From Nannochloropsis salina CCMP1776 (Eukaryota; Sar; Eustigmatophyceae; Eustigmatales; Monodopsidaceae), in NCBI GenBank assembly GCA_004565275.1, contig SDOX01000119.1, positions 222,089 to 286,088 of the forward strand: a stretch of DNA of 64,000 bases. The letters are read 5' to 3'. Numbering within the stretch: the stretch's first letter is position 1; each line of letters opens with the position of its first letter. The notes beneath the pieces were generated by a model. The model was not told the origin of the DNA. It was given only the letters and a program-made list of their open reading frames with translations, and ran no database searches. The translations under genes and the position numbers were made by a program. Shown here in pieces: positions 21,308 to 32,511 of this stretch.

Positions 21308-24300
21308 ATGTCCTTGTCACAAAGCGATGAAGAGGAGGAGGAGGAGCACTGCCCACTGTGCTGCGAGACATTGGACATCACGGATCGAAATTTCTTCCCG
21401 TGTCCTTGTGAATATCAGGTGCGTAAGGCAGGCGGGTGTAAAGACAGATTGAGGGGGAGGCTTCGAGATGTGGCAGCGGTGTGAAGGCTTGCGTAGGCGG
21501 AGTGCTCTTTGTATTAATACGTGCCTGCAAAAAACTTTCGTGGCAGCAGATGCAAGCATGTATGCTAGCTATTGTAAGAGGCCTGTTATGCGAAATTGCG
21601 GGCTACTGGTGCGGAATGATGGTCCTATTCTCAATTTTCGGCTATTTCCCTCCCCCTTAGATATGCTGCTACTGCTGGAACCACATAAAAGAGAATTTGA
21701 ACAAATTATGCCCAGCCTGTCGCACTCCTTACGGTGACGACCCTCACATTTTTTCTCCCGTTGATAAGGATGAGTACGTAAATTATATGGGATTGAACAC
21801 AGGGACCAGGCGGTGCATGGTTTCCGAGGAGGATAGGTGAATGCCAGGGTTGTCGCTTGGGTCCCAGAAGGCATTACCGCCTGTGTGTCATTCGCCCAGC
21901 TCCAATTTCTAACCTGCGAAATTATCTATCGTCCTACAGGATAATCAAAAAACGGAAAGAGAAAAAAGCGCGAGAACGAGCCGAACGCCGGGAGCGAGAG
22001 CGAGAGAGAGAAAAACTTGAACGGAGGGAGAGGGAGCGCGATCGGGATATCGGCCGTCCCGACCGAGACAGACGGGACACGGGCGTTGGGGCGATCGCCG
22101 GCTCGAGCACCAGCACGACCACGCACTCTACCTCCTATCTGCTCTCCCCCAGCAACGGTCTGTCCCACCCGCTGCATCACCCGCCCTCCATGGCCCTTCC
22201 GCCCCCCCAAGCCCCCCCTCCCCCTCCGTCCTCCTCCACACACGTGGTAGACCGGAGCACCTTGCGCAACATCCGCGTGGTCCAACGCAATCTCGCCTAC
22301 GTGCTGGGCCTGCCCGCCTCACTGGCCTCCGAAGAGACCCTCCGGCGACCCGAGTACTTGGGCCAGTACGGGAAGATCGTCAAGGTGGCGGTCACACGTC
22401 CCGCGGTGCCCCCCGCGGGCTCGGGCGTCCCTGGCTGCAGCGCCTACGTCACGTTCGCGCACAAGGAGGACGCACGTGCCTGCATCCAGGCGCTCGACAA
22501 CTTCGTCCTGCCCGTGAGCGAGGGGGGCAACGGCGCGGGCCGGCCGATCCGAGCCTCTTTCGGGACGACCAAGTACTGCAACACCTTCCTCCGTCACGTG
22601 CCCTGCAACAACCCCGAGTGCCTGTTCTTGCACGAGGTGGAGGACGACAGCGAGGGGTGGACGCGGGAGGACGCGATCGCATGGCAGACCCGCATGCCGG
22701 GCAGCACGCCGGGGGCCCAGGTCATGGTCGGGCAGGGCGGACCCAGTGGGACGGGGAGGAGGGTGGCGGCGCCTGTCTTCCCCCCCCCGCGGTGGGAGGA
22801 GCCGCCGGGTGGAGGCGGGGGGCAGGCCTATGCGGTGCCGTCCACCACTGTGACGGCGGCGGGGAACACCAGACAAAGGCCTGGGGCCGCCCGGCCTCCC
22901 GCCAACCCATGGAACCAGCAGCAGCAGCAACACCCACACCAGCACCAACAGCAAGAGCTAGAAAGGCAGCAGCCCATGCATTCGCATGGAAGTTTATCTT
23001 CGCAGGCACCGCCGGCAAAAGCAGGCCTCCTGGCCATCTCTCCCGCTCCGTCTCGCGGTCCCACCGCCCACCCCCCCACCCAGCCCGCAAGAGCCAACTC
23101 CATCAGCAGTCACAAGCAGCAGCAGCAGCAGCGCCTTCCGCCCTACTTGGTGTCGCCGTCGCCAGAAATGGCGCCTGGTCGAGAAGCTGCCACCAATGGG
23201 CCGGGTTTAGGGAACGCGGCCGTTACTGGTCTCCCGCAACCGCCGCCCGGGATTATTTCACCCCCTCAAACTCCAAATCCGGGGGGCCCCTCTCTAGGTG
23301 TCCTCCCTTTCGACCTTGCAGCGGGTGGGTCAGGCGGATTGCTTTGGTCGATGGAGGGCATGGTGCAACATAACGGTGACGTCGGCATCAGCACGGCCTC
23401 CGCGTCCGAGTTAGGGCAAGAAGGAGCGGAAGGCGTCAGTCCGCCATCGTTAACTCTTTTTGGGGGCGAAGATCGGCTCGGTGGGATCGAAGGGATGCCT
23501 CTTCCAGGGGTAAGGGAGGAAGGAGGAGAGGCGGGGAAGCAGGTGCGTCCCCCCGGGCCGCCGGGTCCGAAGGTCTCAGAGAAGACGATACAACCGCCAC
23601 CAAGAGGAGGCCTTCTATCTATGTTGTGGGCGGGGGGGGGCAGTAGCAGCAGCGGCAACAGCCAAGGTGTGCTTGGCAGCGGAAGGCCCTTTTCAAAGGC
23701 GCCCGGCTTATCCTCCTCCTCGGCTGAGAGCTTAGCGGAGGAAAGCGGGAGCAACGGAGGCCATGGCGCCCTGCAGCATCCCGGGACCCACCTGCTCTTC
23801 TCGGCGTTTCCCTTCGCGGGCACCGGAGTGGGAGAGGGGCAAAAGAGGAGTGGCCTCCTCGGTCACGCGGGAGCGGGGCCTCTGGACCGGACTGAGACAG
23901 GCACCCTTGGAGGGGCTCGGACAGGGAGGGGCAAAAAGGATGCTCGCCGAGAGGCCTTCACCGCCACCGAATGCCTCGTCAGCCTGCTCGGCCTAGACCT
24001 GCCCGACGCTCCTTCCTCCTTGTGCCCCCCCCCGCAACAGCCGCCCGTCCCCTCCTCCACCCAGGCTCCAAGCTCCCGCTATTCATTCGCCACAGAAGAA
24101 GGCGGTGCCGAGGGCGACAAAGTGGCAGAGGGGATGACAGGCATGACCCGCGGGTACGTCGGTGCGGGAAGTGGCGAAGCCAGCGGGAGCCTCTACCCCT
24201 CGTTGCGTTCGGGCGTGGCTTTACTGCAGCAGCTCCTGCCAAATTGCTCTATCACGTACGGTGACGGGGCAGGCACTCCTGCGCACACAGCCGGTGCGCT

Positions 24301-24400
24301 TTCCTCCTCTTCCGGTACCCCTTCTGGTAACAGTGGGCATGTCACTAACAGTGGCGCGGACAAGGACGGTCGGGGACAGGGCCTGCGGCCTGTCTTCTAG
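21308..24400 (+). CDS. CNOT4: CCR4-NOT subunit 4, RING E3 ubiquitin ligase (NOT4)
   Basis: E3 ligase linked to the CCR4-NOT deadenylase; works in mRNA decay and co-translational quality control. Three exons (21308-21418, 21661-21773, 21940-24400), GT-AG and in phase; 894 residues. After an acidic start, exons 1 and 2 together form the C4C4 RING: CPLCCETL, FFPCPCEYQ, then ICCYCWNHI and LCPACRTPYGDDP. Exon 3 begins with a strongly charged Lys/Arg/Glu helix. Then comes an RRM (from about residue 180: IRVVQRNLAYVLGLP, LGQYGKIVKV, SAYVTFAHKEDA) and a CCCH zinc finger (KYCNTFLRHVPCNNPECLFLH). This RING-RRM-CCCH order is diagnostic of NOT4. The rest is a long low-complexity tail with poly-Gln/His/Pro. 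Exons 1-2 lie in other frames, so exon 3 alone would miss the RING. Confidence 0.94.
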
Positions 24401-24814
24401 TACGCACGCGCCAAATTGCTCACAGGTGGGATTGGAGAAGGGGAAGGAGGAGGGCGCTGCAGCGGTGGGGAATCCGGGGACGGGGGAGCGCCCGCACAAG
24501 GAAAGCGCCGATGGATGATGAAGAAAGAACCAGGAAGGAGGAGGCACAAGGCTCATGAGAAGGATGATCCGACCTATTTGTCAATCAGATAAAAAAAATA
24601 AAGACAATGAGGAAAAACATGCGAGTCAGAGGCTCTGGGATGCCCTCTCCTTGACCTAACTCGATGCACGCAACGCGGTTCCGTTCGACCGACGCCCTTT
24701 AAGGTGGATACTTCTTGGTTTTCTCGACTGCTTTCTTTCACATTATAAATCACCCACAGTAACTCTCTGTTAGCCCCGCCCCTCCCCCCTGCGTTCTCGA
24801 CTTCAACTCCCGAC
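24401..24814. other. Convergent intergenic region, no gene seen
   Basis: About 410 bases between the NOT4 and Vps2 3' ends. An A-rich stretch near 24590-24620 could serve 3' end formation; otherwise nothing recognisable. Confidence 0.45.
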
Positions 24815-25667
24815 TCACTCCCTTCTCAAATTGTTCAAGCGTGCCTCCAGATCCGTCATGGTCGGGTCTGCCCCCAACGCCTGTGGCTCTCTCTGTCCCC
24901 CACTGCTGGTGGCCGCGGCCGTGGCAGTGGCCGTATTGGGCACCGCCCCTGGGGCCTCGGGCACGGCGTCCGTCATGTCCAAACCCAGCTCCGTAAGCAC
25001 GGCGCCCACGATCCGCTCCTGCTCCTCCTCATCCCCTTCCTCCGTCATCGCGTCGTCCATGGCGTCACCCAGCATCTCCCCCGTCAGCTCCGACTTCTCG
25101 TTCTCGCGGGCGAAGTCCGTCATGATCTTCGTGAGCGCCGGGACATTGACCTGTTTGTTCATGCTTACCATGGCCGATGTAACGCTGCGCATGGCACTGG
25201 CCATGGCCTCGTGGGACCGCACGGTTTCCAGCTTCAGGGCAGCCCCCTGCAAATGCGAGCGCATTTCAATGAACTTGGTCTGATAATTTCTATCGGAAGC
25301 GTGATAGTAAAATTATGTGGAAATAGGGAACACAGGGACAGATTGTGAAATTTTCTGGTGTCCTTTTTTTACTTGTTGGAAAACCACCCATAAGACTCCT
25401 TCTGAGTTGAACGAGGGTCCAGGCACGCATGCGCTTTTACCGGGGCCCCTACCCCACGCACCGTGTACGAACTAAGTCCTTTGCCATGGTCTTGACCGCC
25501 CCCATCTGGTTCTCCTTGGCATATTTCTTTATATCCATTATGAGCTTCTTCTCGTTCTTTTCCAAGTTGTTGCGCTCCCGGTCCAGCTCCCGGATGGCGC
25601 GGTTAATCATGCGTTTATTCTCGCGCATAATTTCCTTCAAAGGCTTTTTGGCCCACATGTTCCCCAT
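24815..25667 (-). CDS. VPS2: ESCRT-III subunit Vps2/CHMP2
   Basis: Charged multivesicular body protein that polymerises on membranes for endosomal sorting, scission and repair. Two exons (25462-25667 and 24815-25289), GT-AG, phase 2 join giving DLVRTRNYQTKFIEMR; 226 residues. Seen: the basic alpha1-alpha2 hairpin (KPLKEIMRENKRMINRAIRE and IMDIKKYAKENQMGAVKTMA), typical of CHMP2, an acidic region (DAMDDAMTEEGDEEEQ), and a C-terminal MIM1 motif (DLEARLNNLRR) that binds Vps4 MIT domains. Start: ATG 25667 gives MGNMWAKKP, matching the short family N-terminus; a further in-frame ATG at 25700 would add 11 residues. Length matches the family (about 220). Confidence 0.94.
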
Positions 25668-26969
25668 CTTTCGAGTATCCAAATTTGCTGTGCGGGGCAC
25701 GTGGGCGAGAGCGGGCGTGAGGTTCGTTCACAGGGGCAACGTGGGAGTCGGCCACACGATTTATCCGAAGCGGCGTCCCTGAGCGCATTTCGACCTGCGG
25801 CAAGTTCGCGGAGAAAGAGACCACAAAACTGCGTTTTAAGAGCTCATTTATGAGCCGCATCAAAGTATTGCGTCCCTTCAACGAGCCCAAGGTACTTAAA
25901 GACACCATGTTCCACGTGACGGGGATCAGCGTACACAGGAGCCCCCCATTCCATGTAGGGGCGTGATAAGTTAGGCCGAACAACACCGCACACTTCATCA
26001 TAATTTATGTCATTGTCTATCACGTCTTGAAAGAGGCAAGTAGTACCTTACCCATGATTTAAATGAAGGGTGTTACATTTGTTCCGTGTAGCATAATGAA
26101 GCTACACCGCACTGCCCTTTCCCTTTGCCTCGCGTCACGGCAAATTATCAGTACTTCCGTCTCGAAACAGACAAAAGTTACCACTTTCTTTTAGTAGTTT
26201 TTAAACAAATGAGAAACATTCGGTACGTTCGTATTCCTACGTTAAGGCTTTTGCGGCGCGGGGGCATAAGCAAGGGCTTTGGCGGAGAGCGCCGGTCGGC
26301 GGGTTCGCTGATCTTCTGTCACGCCTACTACACAAATGTTCAGATTGACACTTTTTGCACTGTGGTATCTATCTTTCACGCCTGCCACAGTCTTGACCTA
26401 CAACTCCACAATCAGACTCGGAATGCCCCTGACGAATAGATTGTAGGGGGGGTTGGCCCCGAAGGCAGCACCGGATGAACAAACGACAGATATTTCGCGC
26501 GCTTTTGACGTCTGGATATCCCTTCCACAAACAAGACCGACAAATGAGCACAATATGTCAAAATTTGACCTGTCGCTAGACATGCTTGATATTGGAGAAG
26601 TGGCGGTAATCGAAGACCGCTTCGCCTCCGAAACGGAGCACGTACGTAAACTTCGCCTCCAGATGCGCTCACCGATTTCGATGTCGTTGACGGTGGAAGT
26701 CAGGACTTTGCATTCCCTAAAGGGCGACGTGACAGGAATGCACCGCGCCGAAGACCTGATATGAACGACCGAAACCTTTTTTTCTCATACGAGTCTAGAC
26801 GACTACGATTAAAAGAGCACATTTCTCAGTGAAAGAAGAAAAAGGATATAAACAAGGCGCTTGTTGAGTTTGTTGAGGGGTTCTAAAGGAACCCAGTTGG
26901 AATTGTTTTTTTCGAATTTTTTTAACCACCAGTCGCGTGAGCTGCGGTAGGAATGAGAACACAAGCTTC
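25668..26969. other. Intergenic region, 1.3 kb, no secure gene
   Basis: Lies between the 5' end of Vps2 and the 3' end of H2B. It is AT-richer than its flanks. A plus-strand frame at 26453-26764 (103 codons) includes an internal Met-Ser-Lys-Phe start at about 26554 and has mixed, protein-like composition, but no recognisable domain. I do not call it a gene. Confidence 0.35.
26878..26894 (-). terminator. Possible histone-type 3' stem-loop of the H2B mRNA
   Basis: On the minus strand, about 75 nt after the H2B stop, the sequence forms a six-base-pair GGGTTC/GAACCC stem with a five-base CTTTA loop. Metazoan and algal replication-dependent histone mRNAs end in a GGYYCTTYTNAGRRCC-like hairpin; this one resembles it but is not an exact match and lies further from the stop than usual. 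Inference from shape only. Confidence 0.35.
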
Positions 26970-27323
26970 TTAAGAGGAGCTCGTGTACTTGGTGACAGCC
27001 TTGGTGCCCTCGGACACGGCGTGCTTGGCCAGCTCACCGGGCAGCGTCAGGCGGACAGCCGTCTGGATCTCGCGGGAGGAGAGGGTGGACTTCTTGGTGT
27101 AACGAGCCAGCTTGCCAGCCTCCGTGGCGAGGCGGTCGAAAATGTCACCGATGAAGGAGTTCAGGATGGAAACACCACGCTTGGAAATACCAGTGTCGGG
27201 GTGCACCTGCTTGAGCACCTTGTAGATGTAGGAGCCATAGCTCTCCACGCGGGTCTTCTTCTTGGTGCCTTTGCCTGCCTTCTTAGGGGCCTTGGCGGAC
27301 TTCTTAGAGGGGGTCTTGGCCAT
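26970..27323 (-). CDS. H2B: Histone H2B
   Basis: Core nucleosome histone, 117 residues, intronless. Seen: a Lys/Ala/Pro-rich N-terminal tail ([18 protein letters not shown]), the histone fold starting [26 protein letters not shown], then [47 protein letters not shown] and the final [11 protein letters not shown]. These are near-universal H2B segments, including the Lys in AVTKYTSSS that is monoubiquitinated in other eukaryotes. It is divergent from the H2A gene starting at 28248. The ATG at 27323 follows from the conserved tail length. Confidence 0.97.
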   Translation of the reverse strand: MAKTPSKKSAKAPKKAGKGTKKKTRVESYGSYIYKVLKQVHPDTGISKRGVSILNSFIGDIFDRLATEAGKLARYTKKSTLSSREIQTAVRLTLPGELAKHAVSEGTKAVTKYTSSS

Positions 27324-28247
27324 TGTTTTAGGATGGTAAGGTTTGAAAAGGTCTGGTAAAATGGGCGGGAAAAAGGGAACAGATGTGAGGAAGGAGTGTC
27401 AAAAGTCAGGAGCACTGCACCACGGTGATACATGCGCTCCTAGGTCTCCAACCAGATTGCATTGGGACTTAGACCTAGTTGGCAAATTGTGATGCCGACC
27501 AGGCGTATATGTGAAGCCCGGGGGCAAATGCTCTCAAGAGCAAATGCTTGAGACCGCTACGGACCCAGGGATGCACCGTGCGACTGATTCAGAGGTAACA
27601 TTTGCAAGGCTCAAGGAAGTATGGTTCGAAATGGTGCTTAGCGATAAGGTGCACAGTGATACTGTGTGCGACTCCACAAACAACATGACAAGCAGATCAC
27701 GGGAGAAACATAGAGCCGCACTACAAATTTGTTGCTGGGCCGTTGTCGAGGGCTCTCCCCCCCTCCCGCCTCCGTGCGCTCTGATTGGTTCACTAAGCCG
27801 TTAAATTTTCATGGCGTCATGTTTTACATCCGGGTTAGTGTCCAAATTGCTCAGACCGTGAGTACGGGGCGACAGCCATTTTACGTTGCCTCGTCACGGT
27901 GTTGTGTTTTTCTTCACATTTCTCGTTTATCGTTTCAACTCAGCACTATGCCTTGTTGATTTGGCATATGCGTGACTCGTCAAGTAATTGGACTGTAGCA
28001 CAACATTAATCCTATCGTCACCGTCATATCGTTGTGCAAATTTCTTTTATACTCCTCTGAGCTGGCACCAACATGATTCTGGAGTGTCTTGCGTGCTCGA
28101 AGGGGTCCAATTCTTACCATATCTCATAGTAAGAGACAGTGCAGAGCTCAAAAGTGATGTGCGATATTTTGTGGATAAGGACGAGGAACCGAATTCTTGA
28201 CATCCCCTTCCCACCGTACAGGAATCTCCTCAAGACACTAACAAAAT
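27324..28247. promoter_or_regulatory. Divergent H2B/H2A promoter region
   Basis: About 920 bases between the two divergent histone starts, without a credible gene. A CTGATTGGTT (CCAAT-box type, reverse CCAAT) lies at about 27780-27789, a common histone promoter element in other eukaryotes. Both leaders are presumably AT-rich. No octamer-like histone element was recognised. Confidence 0.45.
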
Positions 28248-28795
28248 ATGGCTGGCAAAGGCAAAAGTGGCCGCGGCGGTGGCAAGAAGGGAGGCGTTTC
28301 TCGTTCCTCCAAAGCAGGCCTTCAATTTCCAGTGGGCCGCATTTCCCGCTTTTTGAAGAAGGGACGTTATGCCGCACGTGTCGGGTCGGGCGCTCCCGTG
28401 TACCTGGCTGCCGTGCTGGAGTACCTGACGGCTGAGATCTTGGAACTGGCCGGTAACGCCGCCCGCGACAACAAGAAGACCCGGATCATTCCGCGTCACG
28501 TCCAACTGGCTGTCCGCAACGATGAGGAGCTGAACAAGTTGCTCGGCGGTGTGACCATTGCTTCTGGTGGCGTGCTTCCCAATATTCACTCTGGTAAGGA
28601 TGTAGATCTGTATTGTAAAAGTAGAAAGGTAAACTTGATGGGATGTGATGTAGTAAGACTCGGTCGCTTTCTACTTGAACATGAGCCTCGACCCACATCA
28701 CGATGCACCGCTATTTCAATCGCCCTTTCACAGTGCTCCTTCCAAAGTCTAAGGGAAAGAAGAGTGGCAAGGGATCTGCTTCGCAGGACTACTAA
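28248..28795 (+). CDS. H2AX: Histone H2A with SQDY tail (H2A.X type)
   Basis: Core histone, two exons (28248-28593 and 28734-28795) with a GT-AG intron; phase 1 join gives LPNIHSVLLPKSK; 135 residues. Seen: N-terminus [15 protein letters not shown], then [80 protein letters not shown]. Exon 2 supplies [14 protein letters not shown] and the stop. The terminal SQ-[DE]-aromatic motif is the site phosphorylated by ATM/ATR-type kinases at DNA breaks, so this gene encodes the H2A.X form. Reading through the intron would hide this tail, so the splice matters. The start is fixed by the universal MAGKGK N-terminus. Confidence 0.95.
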
Positions 28796-29398
28796 TTGGT
28801 GGCCAAAGCAAGAAATTTCCTCGTACGAGAGCGCGAGGCGAGGTGTGAAATTCTTAGAAAAGCATTTCTTGTCACCTCTCAAAAGACTTTACTACCGTTG
28901 TGACCACCGATTGTATATTGACCCGTTTCGTAGCTTGCCTTACATTCCTTTGCTCTCAAGTTATGTTATTCGTCTGGACTACCTTTTCTCTTTCCTAGAC
29001 GCATCATGCTGATACAAGAAGAGCAGAATGAAAACGAAAGAGGCTGTAGCAAGTAGATGAGAAGTGAGGCCGTCGTCCGCGACAGAATTTCGACGCTCTA
29101 ATTTGAAAGTGTTCTTTCTGTAAACATGACTTAGACATCTTCGATCTCGTTGTCCCCTTCCCAATGAATACCATCCGCGAAGCAAGCGCACCCTACGCCG
29201 CCACCATTATACTCCTAGCATGTCTCGTGATGCCTGTCTCCCCTAGGCCGGCGGATGCATCCAGTATCACTCATGGTAAACATCGATTGACAATTCCTCC
29301 ATGCCCGACTCGTACATATACGTAAAATGCAATTCACACGTCGGGCTCATACCCGTCCCGTCCACTTCCTAATCTGCCTGCGCGTAAGCCATCCAACA
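28796..29398. other. Convergent intergenic region, no gene seen
   Basis: About 600 bases between the 3' ends of H2A and the ankyrin gene. No histone-type hairpin follows the H2A stop; a CTCGTACGAG palindrome is present near 28822-28831. Nothing else recognised. Confidence 0.45.
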
Positions 29399-31619
29399 CT
29401 ACCCCTCGCTATCTGAGCCCGTTTCCTCCTGCATGTTCCCGCCTCCAACCCCCACCTGCATGAACGACACTGCCACTCCTCCGTTCCCACCAGTCCCGCC
29501 CGCCCCCATCGCCATTGGCGCCGCCACGTGCTGCTGCTGATGCTGGTGCACATGCTGTGACGTGACTATCTGGGTGGGATGGGCTGCCATTCCTGCCCCT
29601 CCTTGGACCGCAAGTACTTGCCCCTGCTGCTGGTGTTGCAATAGAAGCAGCTGTTGCTCCTCCTCCTCCTCCTCCTCCTCCTCGTCTTGGCCCATCTCCA
29701 CGCCGGTGCCCTCGTCCTCCCGCATCGCCCCCCCGGGCCCATCCGAGTCCGGGTCCCCCCCCCCCAAGGCACAGCCAGTGGTAGAGCCTGGCTGCATCCT
29801 TGACCGCCCTGTCTGCCACCAGAGGCGAGAACGTGACGCCCCGCTCGAAGCGTGCCAAGATGCTCTGAGCGTCGTTCCAGCGGACTATTGTGGCCGCCAA
29901 ATCCGAGGGCATCCCACGTTTCGCGCACAGACAGGCGCGCATGGCCGGGTAGGCAGCGGCGCGAACCAAGTGCATCTCCTGGACCGCATCGGTGGAGACG
30001 TTCAGGTCGGTCAGGACCTCGTCCATGATGCCCAGGGCGCCGCGCAGGGCCTCGTTCGCGTCCACGTGGCAGCGCTTGTGCAGGATGGGCAACAGTGGGC
30101 CCCACAGGCGGGGCCACGGGATAAAGCGCTCGATGTGTCGGAAGAGGGGGAAGGGGAGCTCCATGGCCCGGCACAGGACTTCCTGCGACCTGCGGACACC
30201 TGACCGCGGACCGCCCTCTTCCTCCTCCTCCTCCTCCTCCTCCTCCTCCTCCTCCTCCACCCCCCCCTTGCCCCACGCCCCTCACCTACCGCCATCGGCC
30301 CTTCCCCACCCCCTTTTTGTCCGTAAGCCCGCTGCCCCCACTCCTGATGTTGTGTCTGCGCCCGCCGTGCCTCCTCGCGAGACCGCCGTCGATTCTCCCT
30401 GGCCGCCAGGCCCGCGGCCACCTCCGGTATAGGCACCGCCCGTTTTCGGCCTATGAGCTCGTACATGTGGACGAGCACCCGAGAGCGGACGATCCGCGCC
30501 TCCTGCTGCATGAGGCGGACCTGTCGGCTTGCCTGCAGCATGGCGATGATGGGCTTGTGATTCCGTTTCACTGCCGTGTCCCTGGCCGTCCGTCCGCGAC
30601 TGTCTCGGACAAACATCTCCGCCCCCGCCGTCAAGAGGACCCGCACGACGGCTTCGTGCTGGCGCTTGCAGGCCAGCATCAACGCTGTGGAACCCTGCAC
30701 GGTCTGGCAGTCGATGTCCGCGCCGTGCTTGATCAGCATGTGCACAATCCCGTCGTGCCCGCGCTGCGACGCAAGCATCAGGGCGTTCATCCGCTCGTGG
30801 TTGCGGCGGTTCACGTCCCCACCGGTTCTCAGCAGCGCTGCCACCACCGCCACGTGGCCCTCCTGCGCCGCTCGCATCAAGGCCGTCGTCCCCTTGTGGT
30901 TGGGCAGGTCCACGGCGGCGCCGTGCTGCAACAAGAGGCGAACCACCGCAGTGTGCCCGAAGTGGGAGGCCTGGATGAGGGAGGTGGAGCCGCTGCTGTT
31001 GGGGATGTTCACGTCCGCGTGAGCCGTGTCGAGAAGCTCTCGGACCGGGGCTACGTAGCCTCGGTGGGCCGCCACGTTCAATGCGGTGGCGCCTTTGGAG
31101 TTTTGCCTGTTGATGTAAGCCTGGTCTTTCCCGTCGAGAAGGAGAAAGAAAGCTCTGCAAACGGAGGGGGGATAAATATGAGAAGGGGAATATAAGAACA
31201 GTTAAACAATTGATTCAACCACATATCCATCTCTGAAACACAAAGCATGGCCATCACTCCACTGCGCTCCCGTCCTCCACTTACTTTTCGGAACCTGCTT
31301 TTATCGCCATTATCAGAGCAGTGTTCCCGTCGGCATCCACTTTCCCTTGCGTTTCCTCTGGATTCAGAATTTTTGCTTTCGGATTGTAGCGAAAAGGGCT
31401 TTCCATGAAAGATGGCACATCTGGAGGATCTGGCTTTAAGGCCGTCGCGGGGTCCCGCAGGTAGGCCGCAACCCTTTCTCTCAGGTCAGGTTCCCTTTTC
31501 AAGCCTTCATCTCCATCCACCATCATGGCGTCGCCCCCGTCTTCCAATTCATCACGCTCGCCCGTACCATCAGTCTTGGCCCGCTTTGGCGTCGCATCTG
31601 TTGCCTGCTCTCCCTCCAT
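29399..31619 (-). CDS. Ankyrin-repeat protein with Glu/Gln-rich C-terminus (gene model uncertain at 3' half)
   Basis: Exon 1 (31285-31619) encodes an acidic start and the first repeat (DADGNTALIMAIKAGSE); a GT-AG intron joins it to 31154 (KAFFLLLDGKDQ). About five to six ankyrin repeats follow, with clear GNTAL/GSTAL/GTTALMRAAQEGHVAVV-type cores. A basic segment and an Arg-rich stretch follow. Around 30200-30295 the frame must change. A short intron with donor GTGAGG and acceptor GGTCAG fits and contains a long GAG/CTC trinucleotide run. After it comes a conserved-looking helical segment (LPFPLFRHIERFIPWPRLW). The last part (29399-29797) reads best in another frame as poly-Glu, Gln/His-rich tail; the switch lies near a run of eleven C at 29755-29765. 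No known family beyond ankyrin. Protein-protein adaptor role is inferred. Confidence 0.7.
29660..29685. repeat. CTC/GAG trinucleotide repeat (encodes poly-Glu)
   Basis: A run of about nine CTC triplets on the plus strand lies within the ankyrin gene tail. On the minus strand GAG codons encode a poly-glutamate tract. Confidence 0.8.
30220..30258. repeat. CTC/CCT trinucleotide repeat in a probable intron
   Basis: About thirteen CCT/CTC triplets in a row. They fall in the interval that I infer to be a short intron of the ankyrin gene. Such runs are prone to length change and to assembly error. Confidence 0.8.
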
Positions 31620-32511
31620 ATGCTCAATCCGCCTACGAGTACACAGCCGGAAAAACCGGGATTCTGAAGATGGTGTGCGGCTTTTCGTTCCGCTCAGAGA
31701 AATCCCTCACACCCGGGATGCAAACCGTCCTGCTATCAACTGCTTTAATGACGGAGTGTAGCAAAGTGAGAGTATGAGTGGATTTGGCGCAGGCCCTTGG
31801 GTGAGAACCGCAATTTCTTTTTACTCTCGTGCCGACGAGACTTGCCACTCCCCCCGACGCCGCGTCTCGTTCCTTGCCTAGAGACCACGTGTCTCGGTCT
31901 GCACGTCACCGGGCCAAAGCGCCCGACGCACGCGCACACCATCGTGCACCCCAGGTTTATGCGACAAAAACGCGCCGTGCGGGTGACGCGGCCGCTCTGG
32001 TTTCGGGCGCCGGGAGGAGCTGGAGACCTCGGCGTGAGAGGGGCCGATGTCAGCCTCTCCTCGCTGCCTGTCGTCGCAGGAGGCAGCACTAAGGGCTTGC
32101 AAGATACCACCCCTTCCGGGGTGTCTTACAAAGCATACCACGCGGCGTCCCGCACATTTTTACATTTGTGGGATCGAGAAGGATCCCTGCATGTGTACAT
32201 TTTTTCCTCGGCCGTTTTGACAGTCTAGATGTGATGAATTGGCCCACCACGCCGTTCATCCAGCACCATGAGGTTTACCCCATTGTAGGTCCTCTTGGCA
32301 TGGACATCGAAACATACTGAGACGGGCTCCGTGGGGCTCCGTCTACATGAAACCAAGCATCAGGAATTCGGGCATCAGGAAATGGCGCCTCTTGTCGTTT
32401 TGGTGGGAGTATACTTCTTCCTCATGGCAACAAGCCTCACCATACTTGTAGCCCACCGACCCACATCTCCTTCTTTTTTTGCAATTGATAAAGGCTGAAT
32501 TCTCCAATTCG
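31620..32511. promoter_or_regulatory. Divergent upstream region between the ankyrin gene and NOP2
   Basis: About 890 bases, divergent genes on both sides. Frames up to 143 codons occur, but without recognised domains and they overlap each other on opposite strands. I consider it non-coding. Confidence 0.4.

Noticed and set aside
28840-28870. GTGAAATTCTTAG similarity to a conserved 18S rRNA motif downstream of H2A
   Set aside because: Only about 13 bases match and no other rRNA sequence surrounds them; coincidental.
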